DNA of 64,000 bases from Prescottella equi (GTDB lineage: Bacteria > Actinomycetota > Actinomycetes > Mycobacteriales > Mycobacteriaceae): positions 1 to 64,000 of the forward strand of contig NZ_JAIVAH010000020.1 in NCBI RefSeq assembly GCF_020171745.1, given 5' to 3'. The position numbers and the translations under genes are program-made. Shown piece after piece: positions 21,385 to 32,310 of this stretch (position 1 is the stretch's first letter; every line of letters begins with the position of its first letter). The notes below the pieces were generated by a model, which was given only the letters and a program-made list of their open reading frames with translations, was not told where the DNA came from and searched no databases.

Positions 21385-24300
21385 CTTCCGACCTCCGATC
21401 TGGTGCCCACACCCCGCACCATGCTGCGTACCTGACGCGCCGCCACCGACAGCGTCGCGAGGTCCAGCGTTCCAGACTCGAAGATCTCCGCGAGCGCGGA
21501 CCTCGATCGGGCGAGTCGCGAGGCGTTCGTGGACTCCCAGTAGTCGATCTTCTCCTCGGGGGTCTCGTCCGGTTCGCCGCCGACGAGGACCTCGAGGGTG
21601 AGCGAGCGCAGCGAGCCGTACAGGTCGTCGCGCAGCGCCAGCCGGGCCAGCGAATGCCACCGGTCTCCGCGGGCGAGGTCGGAAACCGCGGTGAGCAGCC
21701 AGTCGATGCCCAGGTGCGCGTCGAGCGCGAAGTACAGCTCGGCCACCTCCTCGCCGTCGCGCTCGCAGATGTCGGCGACGTCGATGATGTCGAGCAGGCA
21801 GAACAGATCCAGCAGCCGGTACACCTCGAGGGCGAGTTCCCGCGGGGCACCGTCCGCGATGGCCGAGTGCGATCGCCGTTCGAGGTCGGTGAGGTGGTGC
21901 CCGCGCAGCCAGCCCGGCACCTTCGGGGCGAGTCGGCGGAACTCGGTCGAGTAGCGGCTGATCTCGGCGCCCACCGCGATCGGCTGCGGCCGGTTGGACA
22001 GGAACCAGCGCGACGCCCGGTCCAGCACGCGCCGCGACTGCAGCATCAGCACGTCCGACACGTCCGACGGGATGTCGGCCGTGCCGACCCTCGACCACAC
22101 GTCGTGGAGTTCGAAGATCTCGGTGACGGCGGCGTAGGCGCGGATCGAGTCGGTGCTCGACGCGCCGGCATCCTCCGCGAGCCGGTACGCGTACGTGATC
22201 CCGCCGTTGTCGATGGCCTCGTTCGCCAGCATCGTCGCCACGATCTCCCGCCGCAGCGAGTGTGCCCGGATCGCCGGCGCGAACCGTTCCCGCAGCGGCC
22301 CGGGGAAGTAGCCGGGCAGGCGGGCCGCGAAGAAGTCACTGTCCGGCAGTTCGGTGTCCAGGAGTTCCTGTTCGAGCGCCAGCTTGACGTGGGCCATCAC
22401 CGTCGCCAACTCGGGCGAGGTGAGTCCGCCGCCTGCCTGCGCCCGCCGGTTGAACTCGGCCTCGGTGGGCAGCGCCTCGAGCTTGCGGTCGAGTCCGTGA
22501 CGGGTGATGAGGGTAGCGATCAGGCGGCGGTGCACGTCCAACATCTGAGGTGCGCTCGCGCGCGACATGCCGAGCTGATCGTTCTGGGCGATGTTGTCCG
22601 CCAACACCAGTCGTGCCACCTCGTCGGTCATCGACGCGAGCAGCGGGTCCCGATCCGCGATCGCGAGGTCGCCGTTGCTGACGACGGAGTCGAGCAGGAT
22701 CTTGATGTTGACCTCGTGGTCGGAGCAGTCGACGCCCGCCGAGTTGTCGATCGCATCGGTGTTGATCTTGCCGCCGCTCAGCGCGTACTCGATGCGCCCC
22801 AGCTGCGTCACGCCGAGGTTCCCGCCCTCCCCGATCACCCGGGCCCGCACGTCGGCCCCGTGCACGCGGACCGCGTCGTTGCTCTTGTCCCCCACCGACG
22901 CATCGGACTCGGACGCCGCCTTGACGTACGTACCGATGCCGCCGTTCCACAGCAGGTCCATCGGCGCTTTCAACACGGCCTTGACCAGATCCGGCGGCGA
23001 CAGCTCGGTGACGTCGTCGCCCAATCCCAGCGCGGCACGCACCTGCGCGCTGATCGGCACCGACTTCGCGGTCCGCGCGTACACGCCGCCGCCCTCGCTG
23101 ATCAGCGAGCGGTCGTAGTCGTCCCACGACGAGCGCGGCAGCGCGAACATGCGCCGGCGCTCGGCGAAGGAGCGCGCCGCATCCGGGGTCGGGTCGAGGA
23201 AGATGTGCCGGTGGTCGAACGCCGCGACGAGTCGGATGTGTTCGCTGAGCAGCATTCCGTTGCCGAACACGTCGCCACTCATGTCGCCGATCCCGGCGAC
23301 CGTGAAATCGTCTGCCGCCACGTCGATTCCGAGTTCCCGGAAGTGCCGCTTGACGCTCTCCCACGCGCCGCGGGCGGTGATGCCCATCTCCTTGTGGTCG
23401 TAGCCCGCGGAGCCTCCGGACGCGAACGCGTCACCGAGCCAGAACCCGTACTCGGCGGCGACGCCGTTGGCGATGTCGGAGAAGGTGGCGGTGCCCTTGT
23501 CCGCCGCGACGACGAGGTAGGTGTCGTCCCCGTCCCGCCGGACCACCCGCTCGGGCGGCACCACCGCGCCGGTCACCCGATCGACGTTGTCGGTGATGTC
23601 GAGCAGCCCGGAGATGAACGTGCGATAGCAGGCCACGCCCTGGTCGCGCACCGCCTGCCGGTCGACGGCCGGATCGCCCGTCGGCGCCACCGGTTGTTTG
23701 ACGACGAAGCCGCCCTTCGCCCCCACCGGGACGATCACCGCGTTCTTGACCGCCTGCGCCTTCGCCAGCCCGAGGATCTCGGTGCGGAAGTCCTCGCGGC
23801 GATCCGACCAGCGCAACCCGCCGCGCGCCACCGGACCGAACCGTAGGTGCACGCCCTCGACGTCCGGCGAGTACACGAACACCTCGAACTGTGGCCGCGG
23901 CTTCGGCAGTTCGGCGATGCGCCCGGGCTCGAACTTGAGCGAGAGGAACTTCCGCGAGACCCCGTCGGCGCCCTGCACGAAGTGGTTGGTGCGCAGCGTC
24001 GCCCGCACGAGACCGAACAGCGCGCGCAGGATGCGGTCGACGTCGAGGCTGACGACCGAGTCGATCGCGGTACGCAGATCCCGCTCCAGGCCCTTCGAGC
24101 GCTGCGGCGACGCCGAGTCCGGGTCGAACATCGCCTCGAACAACTCGACCAGCAACCGGGCCACCTCGGGGTGCGCGAGCACCACCGACTCGATGTGCCC
24201 CTGGCTGTAGGCGAATCCGGCCTGCCGCAGGTACTTCACATACGCACGCAACACCGACACCTGCCGCCAGTCCATGCCGGAACGCAGCACCAGTTCGTTG

Positions 24301-26240
24301 AACCGGTCCGCCTCGCACCGCCCGTACCAGACCGCAGTGAAGGCGTCGGTGAGACGATCGCGCAACCGTGCGTCGGGCCCGCCGTCACCCACCCCGGCGG
24401 CGTCACGCAATTCCGGGGGAACCGCGATTCCAAATTCGTACAGCCAGCACTGCAGTCCGTCCGGGCGTCGGACCGCATACGGCCGCTCGTCGAGCACCTC
24501 GACGCCGAGACTGTGCAGCACCGGAAGTACGTGGGACAACGAGATTCCCTCGCCCGCGAAGTACAGCGCGAACTGCCACCGCCACGCCGGAGCCGGCACG
24601 TCGTGGTGGATCCGCATGTCGATCGAGTCGGCATCGAGGCCCTCGAACCGACTGATGTCGACGAGCGCCTCCAGGGCGTCGAAGTCCTCCTTGTAGCCCT
24701 CGGGAAGCTCGGCCGCGTACTTCGCGGCCACGGCGGGGTCCACGTCGGGATCGGCCGCGACGGCGTCCGCGAAATGGTCGCCCCAACTGCGGCTCGCCTC
24801 GGCGAGCAACCCCTGGATCCGGAGCCGGTTCGCTTCCGACGTGTCCACGCGGCCGTCCCGGGCGCCCGGCGGCTTCCGGATCGTCACGTGCAGCATCGCG
24901 AGGTCTCCCTCGGACACCCGGGCCGTATAGTCGAGCGATCCGCCGCCCAGCTCGTCGAGCAGGATCTGCTGCATCGCCAGGCGCACCCGGGTCGTGTAGC
25001 GGTCCCGCGGCAGGTACACCAGACAGGACACGAAACGTTCGAAACTGTCCTCGCGCATGAACAACCGCACCTGGCGGCGCAGTCCGATGTTGAGAACCGC
25101 GGTCATCGTCTCGAGCAGCGCGTCGGCGTCGATCGAGAACAGTTCGGTGCGAGGAAACGACTGCACGACCTCGAGCATCGCCTGGCCCGAGAAGGAGTCG
25201 ATGCCGAAACCCGCGCGCTCGATCGCGGTGCGCACCCGCCGCGCGATCACCGGAATCTCCAGGACGTTCTCGTGCAGCGCGGTCACCGTGAACACCCCGA
25301 GGAATCGGTGCTCCCCGACGATCGAACCGTCGTCGTCGAGGATGCTGACACCCACGAAGTAGGGATACACCGACCGGTGCACCGTGGCGGGCGCCGAGCC
25401 CTGCGTCAACACCAACAGCGGACGATCCGGAATGTCCACTGTCAGGGGAATCTTGATGTGCTCGTCGGCATGAGCATCCGATCGCAGCACGCCCAGTCCG
25501 CTCTCCGGAATCCGGCGGGTGCTCCGATCGTCGCGACATTCGTAGCGGCGGTAGCCGAGCACCGTGTAGTGGCCGTCGGCGAGCCAGCGCAACAGGTCGG
25601 CACAGTCGCGCAACTCGTCGGCAGACCGCCCGGGCGGCGGATTCTCCGCTCGCACATCGAGTTCCGCTGCGAGTGCGAGCTGCAGCGCGCGCATGGCATC
25701 AGTGTCCGCCACGACCTGCCCGACGTCGGACAGCACGTCGGAGATCGACGACTCGAGCGCGTCGAGCACCTCGTCCTCGGTGGCGGGATGCAGTTGCACG
25801 TGCATCCACGACTCCGCGAGGGCGTCACTCGGGAGGTCGCGGATCGGGACGTCGGCCAGGATCTGTTCCAGCGTGCCGTCCGGGCCCCTGCGGACGCCCA
25901 GGATCGGATGGACGACCTCGCTGATCGAGGCATCGAGTCGGCCCAGCAGCGCGGTCACGGACTCGACGAGCAACGGCATGTCGTCGGCGACGATCTGCAG
26001 AGCGGCGCCGACGCCGGTGCCGTCGGACGGGCGGTGGACGCGGGTGACCGCTTCGCCCGGCGCGCGCCGGGCGGCGAGCAGCACGTGCTCGCGGATGATC
26101 GCGTCCGCGTGACGGGCCAGGACGCTGTCGGGTTCGCCGGCGGAGGTGTGACGGAAATAGACCGTCGTCACGTCCGGTATGCAGGCCCGCAGATCGGCGG
26201 GCAGCGTGAGAGACCAGTCGGAATCCACAGAATCCGTCAT
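21381..26240 (-). CDS. gdh: NAD-specific glutamate dehydrogenase, large (180 kDa) class
   Basis: Enzyme of 1619 residues that oxidises glutamate to 2-oxoglutarate and ammonium with NAD. Long N-terminal regulatory regions (about residues 1-700, ACT-like) precede the catalytic part, where WSDRREDFRTEILGLAKAQ and KNAVIVPVGAKGGF hold the substrate-binding lysines, followed by the NAD domain. The length equals that of the mycobacterial L_180 enzyme (Rv2476c). In mycobacteria this enzyme is inhibited by unphosphorylated GarA. A stable hairpin lies 29 bases upstream of the start. Confidence 0.95.
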   Translation of the reverse strand: MTDSVDSDWSLTLPADLRACIPDVTTVYFRHTSAGEPDSVLARHADAIIREHVLLAARRAPGEAVTRVHRPSDGTGVGAALQIVADDMPLLVESVTALLGRLDASISEVVHPILGVRRGPDGTLEQILADVPIRDLPSDALAESWMHVQLHPATEDEVLDALESSISDVLSDVGQVVADTDAMRALQLALAAELDVRAENPPPGRSADELRDCADLLRWLADGHYTVLGYRRYECRDDRSTRRIPESGLGVLRSDAHADEHIKIPLTVDIPDRPLLVLTQGSAPATVHRSVYPYFVGVSILDDDGSIVGEHRFLGVFTVTALHENVLEIPVIARRVRTAIERAGFGIDSFSGQAMLEVVQSFPRTELFSIDADALLETMTAVLNIGLRRQVRLFMREDSFERFVSCLVYLPRDRYTTRVRLAMQQILLDELGGGSLDYTARVSEGDLAMLHVTIRKPPGARDGRVDTSEANRLRIQGLLAEASRSWGDHFADAVAADPDVDPAVAAKYAAELPEGYKEDFDALEALVDISRFEGLDADSIDMRIHHDVPAPAWRWQFALYFAGEGISLSHVLPVLHSLGVEVLDERPYAVRRPDGLQCWLYEFGIAVPPELRDAAGVGDGGPDARLRDRLTDAFTAVWYGRCEADRFNELVLRSGMDWRQVSVLRAYVKYLRQAGFAYSQGHIESVVLAHPEVARLLVELFEAMFDPDSASPQRSKGLERDLRTAIDSVVSLDVDRILRALFGLVRATLRTNHFVQGADGVSRKFLSLKFEPGRIAELPKPRPQFEVFVYSPDVEGVHLRFGPVARGGLRWSDRREDFRTEILGLAKAQAVKNAVIVPVGAKGGFVVKQPVAPTGDPAVDRQAVRDQGVACYRTFISGLLDITDNVDRVTGAVVPPERVVRRDGDDTYLVVAADKGTATFSDIANGVAAEYGFWLGDAFASGGSAGYDHKEMGITARGAWESVKRHFRELGIDVAADDFTVAGIGDMSGDVFGNGMLLSEHIRLVAAFDHRHIFLDPTPDAARSFAERRRMFALPRSSWDDYDRSLISEGGGVYARTAKSVPISAQVRAALGLGDDVTELSPPDLVKAVLKAPMDLLWNGGIGTYVKAASESDASVGDKSNDAVRVHGADVRARVIGEGGNLGVTQLGRIEYALSGGKINTDAIDNSAGVDCSDHEVNIKILLDSVVSNGDLAIADRDPLLASMTDEVARLVLADNIAQNDQLGMSRASAPQMLDVHRRLIATLITRHGLDRKLEALPTEAEFNRRAQAGGGLTSPELATVMAHVKLALEQELLDTELPDSDFFAARLPGYFPGPLRERFAPAIRAHSLRREIVATMLANEAIDNGGITYAYRLAEDAGASSTDSIRAYAAVTEIFELHDVWSRVGTADIPSDVSDVLMLQSRRVLDRASRWFLSNRPQPIAVGAEISRYSTEFRRLAPKVPGWLRGHHLTDLERRSHSAIADGAPRELALEVYRLLDLFCLLDIIDVADICERDGEEVAELYFALDAHLGIDWLLTAVSDLARGDRWHSLARLALRDDLYGSLRSLTLEVLVGGEPDETPEEKIDYWESTNASRLARSRSALAEIFESGTLDLATLSVAARQVRSMVRGVGTRSEVGR

Positions 26241-26268
26241 CGCGACGCTCCGTCCCTGTTCGAGGTCA

Positions 26269-26301
26269 CCGCGGTTGGCTCAATGGCGAGCCTAACCGCG
26301 G
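26269..26301 (-). terminator. Hairpin between the upstream thioesterase and gdh
   Basis: A 12-base-pair stem with one bulged base (26269-26280 with 26289-26301) and an 8-base loop lies in the 109-base gap. It may end part of the ettA-thioesterase transcript or set gdh expression. Confidence 0.5.
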
Positions 26302-26349
26302 CGACCCCGAGTCGCGCGGAACTCCGATACGGCCGGGTCCGGGCCGGGG

Positions 26350-26772
26350 CTACGCGGGCGTGGTGGCCGGCAGGTAGCGGCCGAGCACCTCGCGCTCGGC
26401 TTCGGACAGAACGCGGGACGTCTCGGCCCGGGCGTCGAAGCCCACCATGACCGCGTCGCCCTTTGCACAGACGTTGCCGGCCGTGTCCTTGACGACGTGC
26501 CGCAGCGTGAACGACGACGTGCCGACGTGGACCACCGACACCTCCACCCGGACCGGGCCGGAGGCATCGGTGATGGGACTCAGGAACTCGGCGTCCATCT
26601 TGCGGACGACGACCGCGCGGGGTGCGGCGCCCAGCGACGCCGCACCCTCGATCAGGAAGAGCGACCGCGCCTCCTGCATGTACTCCACGACGCGCGCGTT
26701 GTTGACGTGTCCGAGACGATCGGAATCGCCCCAACGCACCTGGACGTCGCAGCTGTAGACCTGGTTCGACAC
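26350..26772 (-). CDS. Hot-dog acyl-CoA thioesterase
   Basis: Thioesterase of 140 residues. The segment RWGDSDRLGHVNNARVVEYM carries the catalytic Asp and the HVNN motif of the 4-hydroxybenzoyl-CoA thioesterase family. It begins four bases after the ettA stop and is therefore co-transcribed with it. It is a paralogue of the thioesterase after gdh. In M. tuberculosis, as I recall it, Rv2477c (ettA) directly follows Rv2476c, so this copy is extra or lost there. Confidence 0.85.
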   Translation of the reverse strand: MSNQVYSCDVQVRWGDSDRLGHVNNARVVEYMQEARSLFLIEGAASLGAAPRAVVVRKMDAEFLSPITDASGPVRVEVSVVHVGTSSFTLRHVVKDTAGNVCAKGDAVMVGFDARAETSRVLSEAEREVLGRYLPATTPA

Positions 26773-26776
26773 GAGG

Positions 26777-28456
<1,680 letters not shown>

Positions 28457-28572
28457 CCAAAGGCTCCAATCTGGACTGGAAAAGTGCAGCTCAACGGCTG
28501 CGAGAACGTACGACTCGACCGCCAGCCTACCGCGCCCGGCCCCGGGCTCTCCCCCGCGCGCGACCGGTGCCC

Positions 28573-28587
28573 GATAATGGCGCGGTG
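28573..28587 (+). promoter_or_regulatory. Possible -10 box for a leaderless TetR transcript
   Basis: GATAAT at 28573-28578 lies seven bases ahead of the GTG at 28585, the spacing expected if transcription begins at the start codon. No convincing -35 box is seen. Confidence 0.35.
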
Positions 28588-29136
28588 CGGTCGCGGAAGA
28601 AGATCTTGGACGCCACTCTCGACCTGATCGGCAGCGCCGGCTTCGAGGGTGTGAACATCGCCGCCGTGGCCGCCTCGGCGGGTGTCACCCGGCAGACCGT
28701 GTACTCCATCTTCGGCTCGCGCGAGGACCTCGTCTCGCAGGCGATCGCCGGCGTCGTCGTCGAGGTGCTCGGCGACATCCGCGCCCGGCTCGCGGCCACG
28801 CACTCCCCCGTCGAGTACGTAGTCGAACTCGTCGTCACTGGACGCGCCGTGATCCGCGACGTCCCCGTCCTGGGTGCGCTGCTCCGCGCCGGGGACGGCA
28901 ATCCACTGTTCGACCCTGGCATGATCTCCCGCGCCAAACCTATTGCCCACGAACTCCTCTCGCCGCTCGTCGAGCGCGAGCCGCGCCTGACCGACCGCCT
29001 CGACGACATCGTCGAGATCACCCTGCACCTCGCCCTGTCGGTCGTCTTCTTCGACGACGACGCCCTGCACGCCGACGACGACCTGCGCCGCTTCCTCACG
29101 CGCTGGCTCGGGCCGGCACTGACGCTCGACCCGTAG
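28585..29136 (+). CDS. TetR-family regulator upstream of the cholesterol-oxidase-like gene
   Basis: Regulator of 183 residues. The HTH is VNIAAVAASAGVTRQTVYSIF near residues 26-46, followed by a helical sensor domain. The GTG at 28585 is preferred; a GTG at 28567 in the same frame would add six residues. It is divergent from ettA and reads toward the GMC oxidase and the first lipase, which it may control. Confidence 0.82.
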   Translation: MRSRKKILDATLDLIGSAGFEGVNIAAVAASAGVTRQTVYSIFGSREDLVSQAIAGVVVEVLGDIRARLAATHSPVEYVVELVVTGRAVIRDVPVLGALLRAGDGNPLFDPGMISRAKPIAHELLSPLVEREPRLTDRLDDIVEITLHLALSVVFFDDDALHADDDLRRFLTRWLGPALTLDP

Positions 29137-29158
29137 GCGCCGGACACCACCCAACTTC

Positions 29159-29188
29159 TTGACAGTTCGGTCGACAGGTGTCTAGTTT
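29159..29188 (+). promoter_or_regulatory. Probable promoter of the GMC oxidase-lipase unit
   Basis: TTGACA (29159-29164), an 18-base spacer and TAGTTT (29183-29188) form a sigma-70-like promoter about 150 bases upstream of the GMC oxidase start. Confidence 0.5.
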
Positions 29189-29251
29189 TAGCTCGCTCTC
29201 CGGAGTGAGACGGATCACTCCGCGCGGCCGACCACCCGTCCGCCCTGGGCT

Positions 29252-29295
29252 GAAGGGACCCTTCGTGCGCCTACAGCGCGTCGAGGGACCCTTCG
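29252..29295. repeat. Paired short palindromes in the leader of the GMC oxidase gene
   Basis: AGGGACCCTTCG occurs at 29254-29265 and again at 29284-29295, exactly 30 bases apart; the first sits in the perfect palindrome GAAGGGACCCTTC (29252-29264). They lie between the promoter and the start codon and could be regulator sites. Confidence 0.5.
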
Positions 29296-29336
29296 ACTGC
29301 TGCCGACCACTGTTTTTCGAACTGGGGGGATGTGCT

Positions 29337-30932
29337 GTGTCCGAAATCAAGAGAAGGTCGTTCCTGACCGCCGCCGCGGCCGCGGGAATCGCGCTGGCCG
29401 CGCCGGGCGCCGCCCGTGCCGCCGCTGGCATCGCGGCGCGCGTCGACCGGGTTCCGGTCATCCGCGAGGACCACCGGGTGATCGTGATCGGTTCCGGCTT
29501 CGGCGGCGGCGTGACCGCGCTGCGCCTCGCGGAGGCGGGCGTGCCGGTGACCGTCCTCGAACGCGGGATCCGCTGGCCCACAGGGCCGAACGCCTCGACG
29601 TTCCCGAGTCCGACGGCACCCGACAAGCGCGCACTCTGGTACCGGTCCGTGCCGCAACTGTTCGGCCGCCCGGTTCTCGTCGAGCCGTTCACCGGCCTGG
29701 TCGAGGCGGTTCCGGGCGACAACATCACCGCTCTGTGCGCGGCGGGCGTCGGCGGCGGTTCCCTGATCTACCAGGGGATGTCGTTGCAGCCGTCGGAGGC
29801 CGTGTTCAGCTCGCACTTCCCCGGCGGCATCGACTGGTCCGAGATGGACCGCGTCCACTACCCCCGCGTCGCCCGCATGCTGCAACTCGCGGTCGCGCCC
29901 GACGAACTCGTCGACAGCCCCAGCTACCTCGCGCCGCGGACGTTCGCGCAGAACGTCGAACGTGCCGGGCTGCCGCTGTCGAAGATCCCGATGCCGATCG
30001 ACTGGAACTACGCCCTCGACGAGTTGCGCGGCGCGATGCGGCCGTCGTACACCAACGGTGACGGCGCCCTCGGCGTCAACAACGGCGGCAAGCACTCCGT
30101 CGATGTCACCTACATCGCGGCCGCCGAGGCCACCGGGAAGGTGACGGTGCAGACACTGCACGAGGTCACCGACGTCGAACGCGCACCGGACGGCCGCTGG
30201 ACGGTGTACGTCAACCGGATCGACACCACGGGCCGTGTGCTCGAGAACAAGATCCTCACCACGAACGCGCTGGTGATGGCCGCCGGCAGCCTCAACACCA
30301 CCAAGATGCTGGTCCGGGCCGCGGCGCAGGGGCGGATCCCCGACCTGCCCGACGGCCTCGGCGGCGGCTGGGGCACCAACGCCGACCGGATCTACGTGTG
30401 GACCACCCCGGACCGCGAGTTCGGTCTCGCGCAGGGCGGCCCGGTCGTCTACGGCAGCCTCAACTGGGACGATCCCGCGACCGCGCACACCGTGATCCAG
30501 GCGTCCATCCCGTCGCTGTCGGTCGACGTGCGCAGCACCATGCTCGTCGGCTACGGCGTGAGCGACGGCCGCGGCCGGTTCGAGTACGACCCGGCCGTGA
30601 ACGACGCGGTGCTGCGCTGGCCGCACGAGGGCGACTGGGCCGTCCAGAGCGGTCACATCGACCGGACGGTCCGCGCGATCGCCGGCCCGACGAGCATCCT
30701 CACCGACACCAACGCGATCGTGCCGTCCACGTGGCATCCGCTGGGCGGTGCCTGCATGGACACGGTCTGCGACCTCGAAGGCCGGGTCCACGGCCAGCGC
30801 GGGCTGTACGTGCTCGACGGCGCCCTCATGCCCGGCAACACCGCGGCGTGCAACCCCTCCATGACGATCGCCGCCGTGGCCGAACGCGCGCTCGACCGCA
30901 TCGTCGCGCGCGATGTCGGCACGGTCATCTGA
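29337..30932 (+). CDS. Tat-exported cholesterol oxidase-type GMC oxidoreductase
   Basis: FAD enzyme of 531 residues that oxidises 3-beta-hydroxysteroids or another alcohol and makes hydrogen peroxide. A twin-arginine signal (KRRSFLTAAAAAG, cleavage after about residue 28) marks export. GSGFGG at 52-57 binds FAD. WHPLGGACMD and GNTAACNPSMTI near the C-terminus hold the His and Asn of class I cholesterol oxidases. The GTG at 29337 keeps the Tat signal at the N-terminus. The secreted lipase gene follows after 37 bases, which suggests joint use of lipid or sterol-ester substrates outside the cell. Confidence 0.85.
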   Translation: MSEIKRRSFLTAAAAAGIALAAPGAARAAAGIAARVDRVPVIREDHRVIVIGSGFGGGVTALRLAEAGVPVTVLERGIRWPTGPNASTFPSPTAPDKRALWYRSVPQLFGRPVLVEPFTGLVEAVPGDNITALCAAGVGGGSLIYQGMSLQPSEAVFSSHFPGGIDWSEMDRVHYPRVARMLQLAVAPDELVDSPSYLAPRTFAQNVERAGLPLSKIPMPIDWNYALDELRGAMRPSYTNGDGALGVNNGGKHSVDVTYIAAAEATGKVTVQTLHEVTDVERAPDGRWTVYVNRIDTTGRVLENKILTTNALVMAAGSLNTTKMLVRAAAQGRIPDLPDGLGGGWGTNADRIYVWTTPDREFGLAQGGPVVYGSLNWDDPATAHTVIQASIPSLSVDVRSTMLVGYGVSDGRGRFEYDPAVNDAVLRWPHEGDWAVQSGHIDRTVRAIAGPTSILTDTNAIVPSTWHPLGGACMDTVCDLEGRVHGQRGLYVLDGALMPGNTAACNPSMTIAAVAERALDRIVARDVGTVI

Positions 30933-30969
30933 CCCGTCCGCGCACATCCCCCGACCGAAAGACCAGTCC

Positions 30970-32280
30970 ATGAACATGTCTCTCGAAAAGCGTGGCCGGG
31001 CCGCCGTCGCCGCGCTGGTGAGCAGCGCCGCGGCCGCACTCGTCCTCGCCGCACCGGGTCCGGCCGCGGCCGCTCCCGCCCCCGACTTCTACGCGCCGCC
31101 GGCGCAGTTGCCGGACGCCCCCCGCGGCGTCGTCCGCAGCGAACCGCTGCCGATCTTCGCCACGGTCCCCGAATCCGACGGGAGCTGGCCTGCCGCAGCA
31201 CAACTCGTGATGTACACCTCCCGCCTGCAGGACGGCACGCCGACCGCGGTGACCGGTACCTTCATCGACAGCACGCACCCGTGGCGTGGTCAGGGTCCGC
31301 GGCCGACCGTCGTCATCGCGCCCGGCACGTCCGGGCAGGGTGACCAGTGCGCGATGTCCCGGGCCTTCTCGACGGGTCTGAACGCCGGCCTGGATCCGCT
31401 GTTCCTGTCGGCCAACCAGGAGGCGGTGTCAGCCGGGGTGTGGTCGGCGCTCGGGGCGCGGGTGTTCGTGACCGACTACATCGGCCTCGGCACGCCCGGC
31501 ACCCACACCTACGTCAACCGGGTCGAGCAGGCACATGCCGTGCTCGACGCGGCACGGGCGGCGAACACGCTGGCCGGCAGCGACACGACACCGCTTGCGC
31601 TGTGGGGCTATTCGCAGGGCGGCGGGGCGACCGCGGCCGCCGCGGAACTCGCGCCGTCGTATGCGCCGGAACTGAACATCAAGGGCGTCTGGGCGGGCGG
31701 TCCGACCGCGGATCTCGAGCAGGTGCTCGGTCAGATCGACGGGAACCTCATCGGCGGCGCGATCGGCTTCGCCGTCAACGGCTTCGTCGCCCGCTACCCC
31801 GAACTGCGGTCGGTGGTGCAGGAGCGACTGAGCCCGGCAGGCCAGGCCGCGCTCGACGGCATCGGGAACGAGTGCATCGCCGACATCATCACGAAGCGGC
31901 CGTTCCTGCAGACGCGCAACTTCACCGACGACGGCCGGCCCCTGATCGACAACCTCCGCGAGGTGCCCGCGGCACTGCAGGTTCTGCGCGACCAACGCAT
32001 CGGCACCGTCGCACCGCGAGTTCCGGTCCTGGTCTCGAGCGGCCGCAACGACGACACCGTCCCGTACGGTCAGGCCCGCCAGTTGGCCGTCGACTGGTGC
32101 GAGCGCGGCGCGAACGTCACGTTCCGCACCAATGAATTGCCGCCGCTGGCACCGGGTACCACCTTCGGGAACCACTTCGGACCGCTGATCGCCGACGCGT
32201 ACCTCGACGGCACCCCGGTTCGCTACCTCCTCGACCGGTTCGACGACGTGCCCACTGCCCCGGGCTGCAGTTTCACCTGA
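30970..32280 (+). CDS. Secreted lipase, LIP/secretory lipase family
   Basis: Exported alpha/beta-hydrolase of 436 residues. A signal peptide of about 40 residues ends in an Ala-rich stretch before APAPDFY. The nucleophile is Ser215 in GYSQGG, and SSGRNDDTVP holds the acid; the final His lies in FGNHFGP. Family members split triacylglycerols or other esters. It is 37 bases downstream of the GMC oxidase gene and convergent with a second lipase gene. Confidence 0.85.
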   Translation: MNMSLEKRGRAAVAALVSSAAAALVLAAPGPAAAAPAPDFYAPPAQLPDAPRGVVRSEPLPIFATVPESDGSWPAAAQLVMYTSRLQDGTPTAVTGTFIDSTHPWRGQGPRPTVVIAPGTSGQGDQCAMSRAFSTGLNAGLDPLFLSANQEAVSAGVWSALGARVFVTDYIGLGTPGTHTYVNRVEQAHAVLDAARAANTLAGSDTTPLALWGYSQGGGATAAAAELAPSYAPELNIKGVWAGGPTADLEQVLGQIDGNLIGGAIGFAVNGFVARYPELRSVVQERLSPAGQAALDGIGNECIADIITKRPFLQTRNFTDDGRPLIDNLREVPAALQVLRDQRIGTVAPRVPVLVSSGRNDDTVPYGQARQLAVDWCERGANVTFRTNELPPLAPGTTFGNHFGPLIADAYLDGTPVRYLLDRFDDVPTAPGCSFT

Positions 32281-32310
32281 CCTGACCGCCGCCCCTGATC
32301 GAACGACAGG

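Noticed and set aside
23847-26450. Long plus-strand frame opposite gdh
   Set aside because: It is the codon-mirror of the glutamate dehydrogenase gene with low-complexity composition and no ribosome site.
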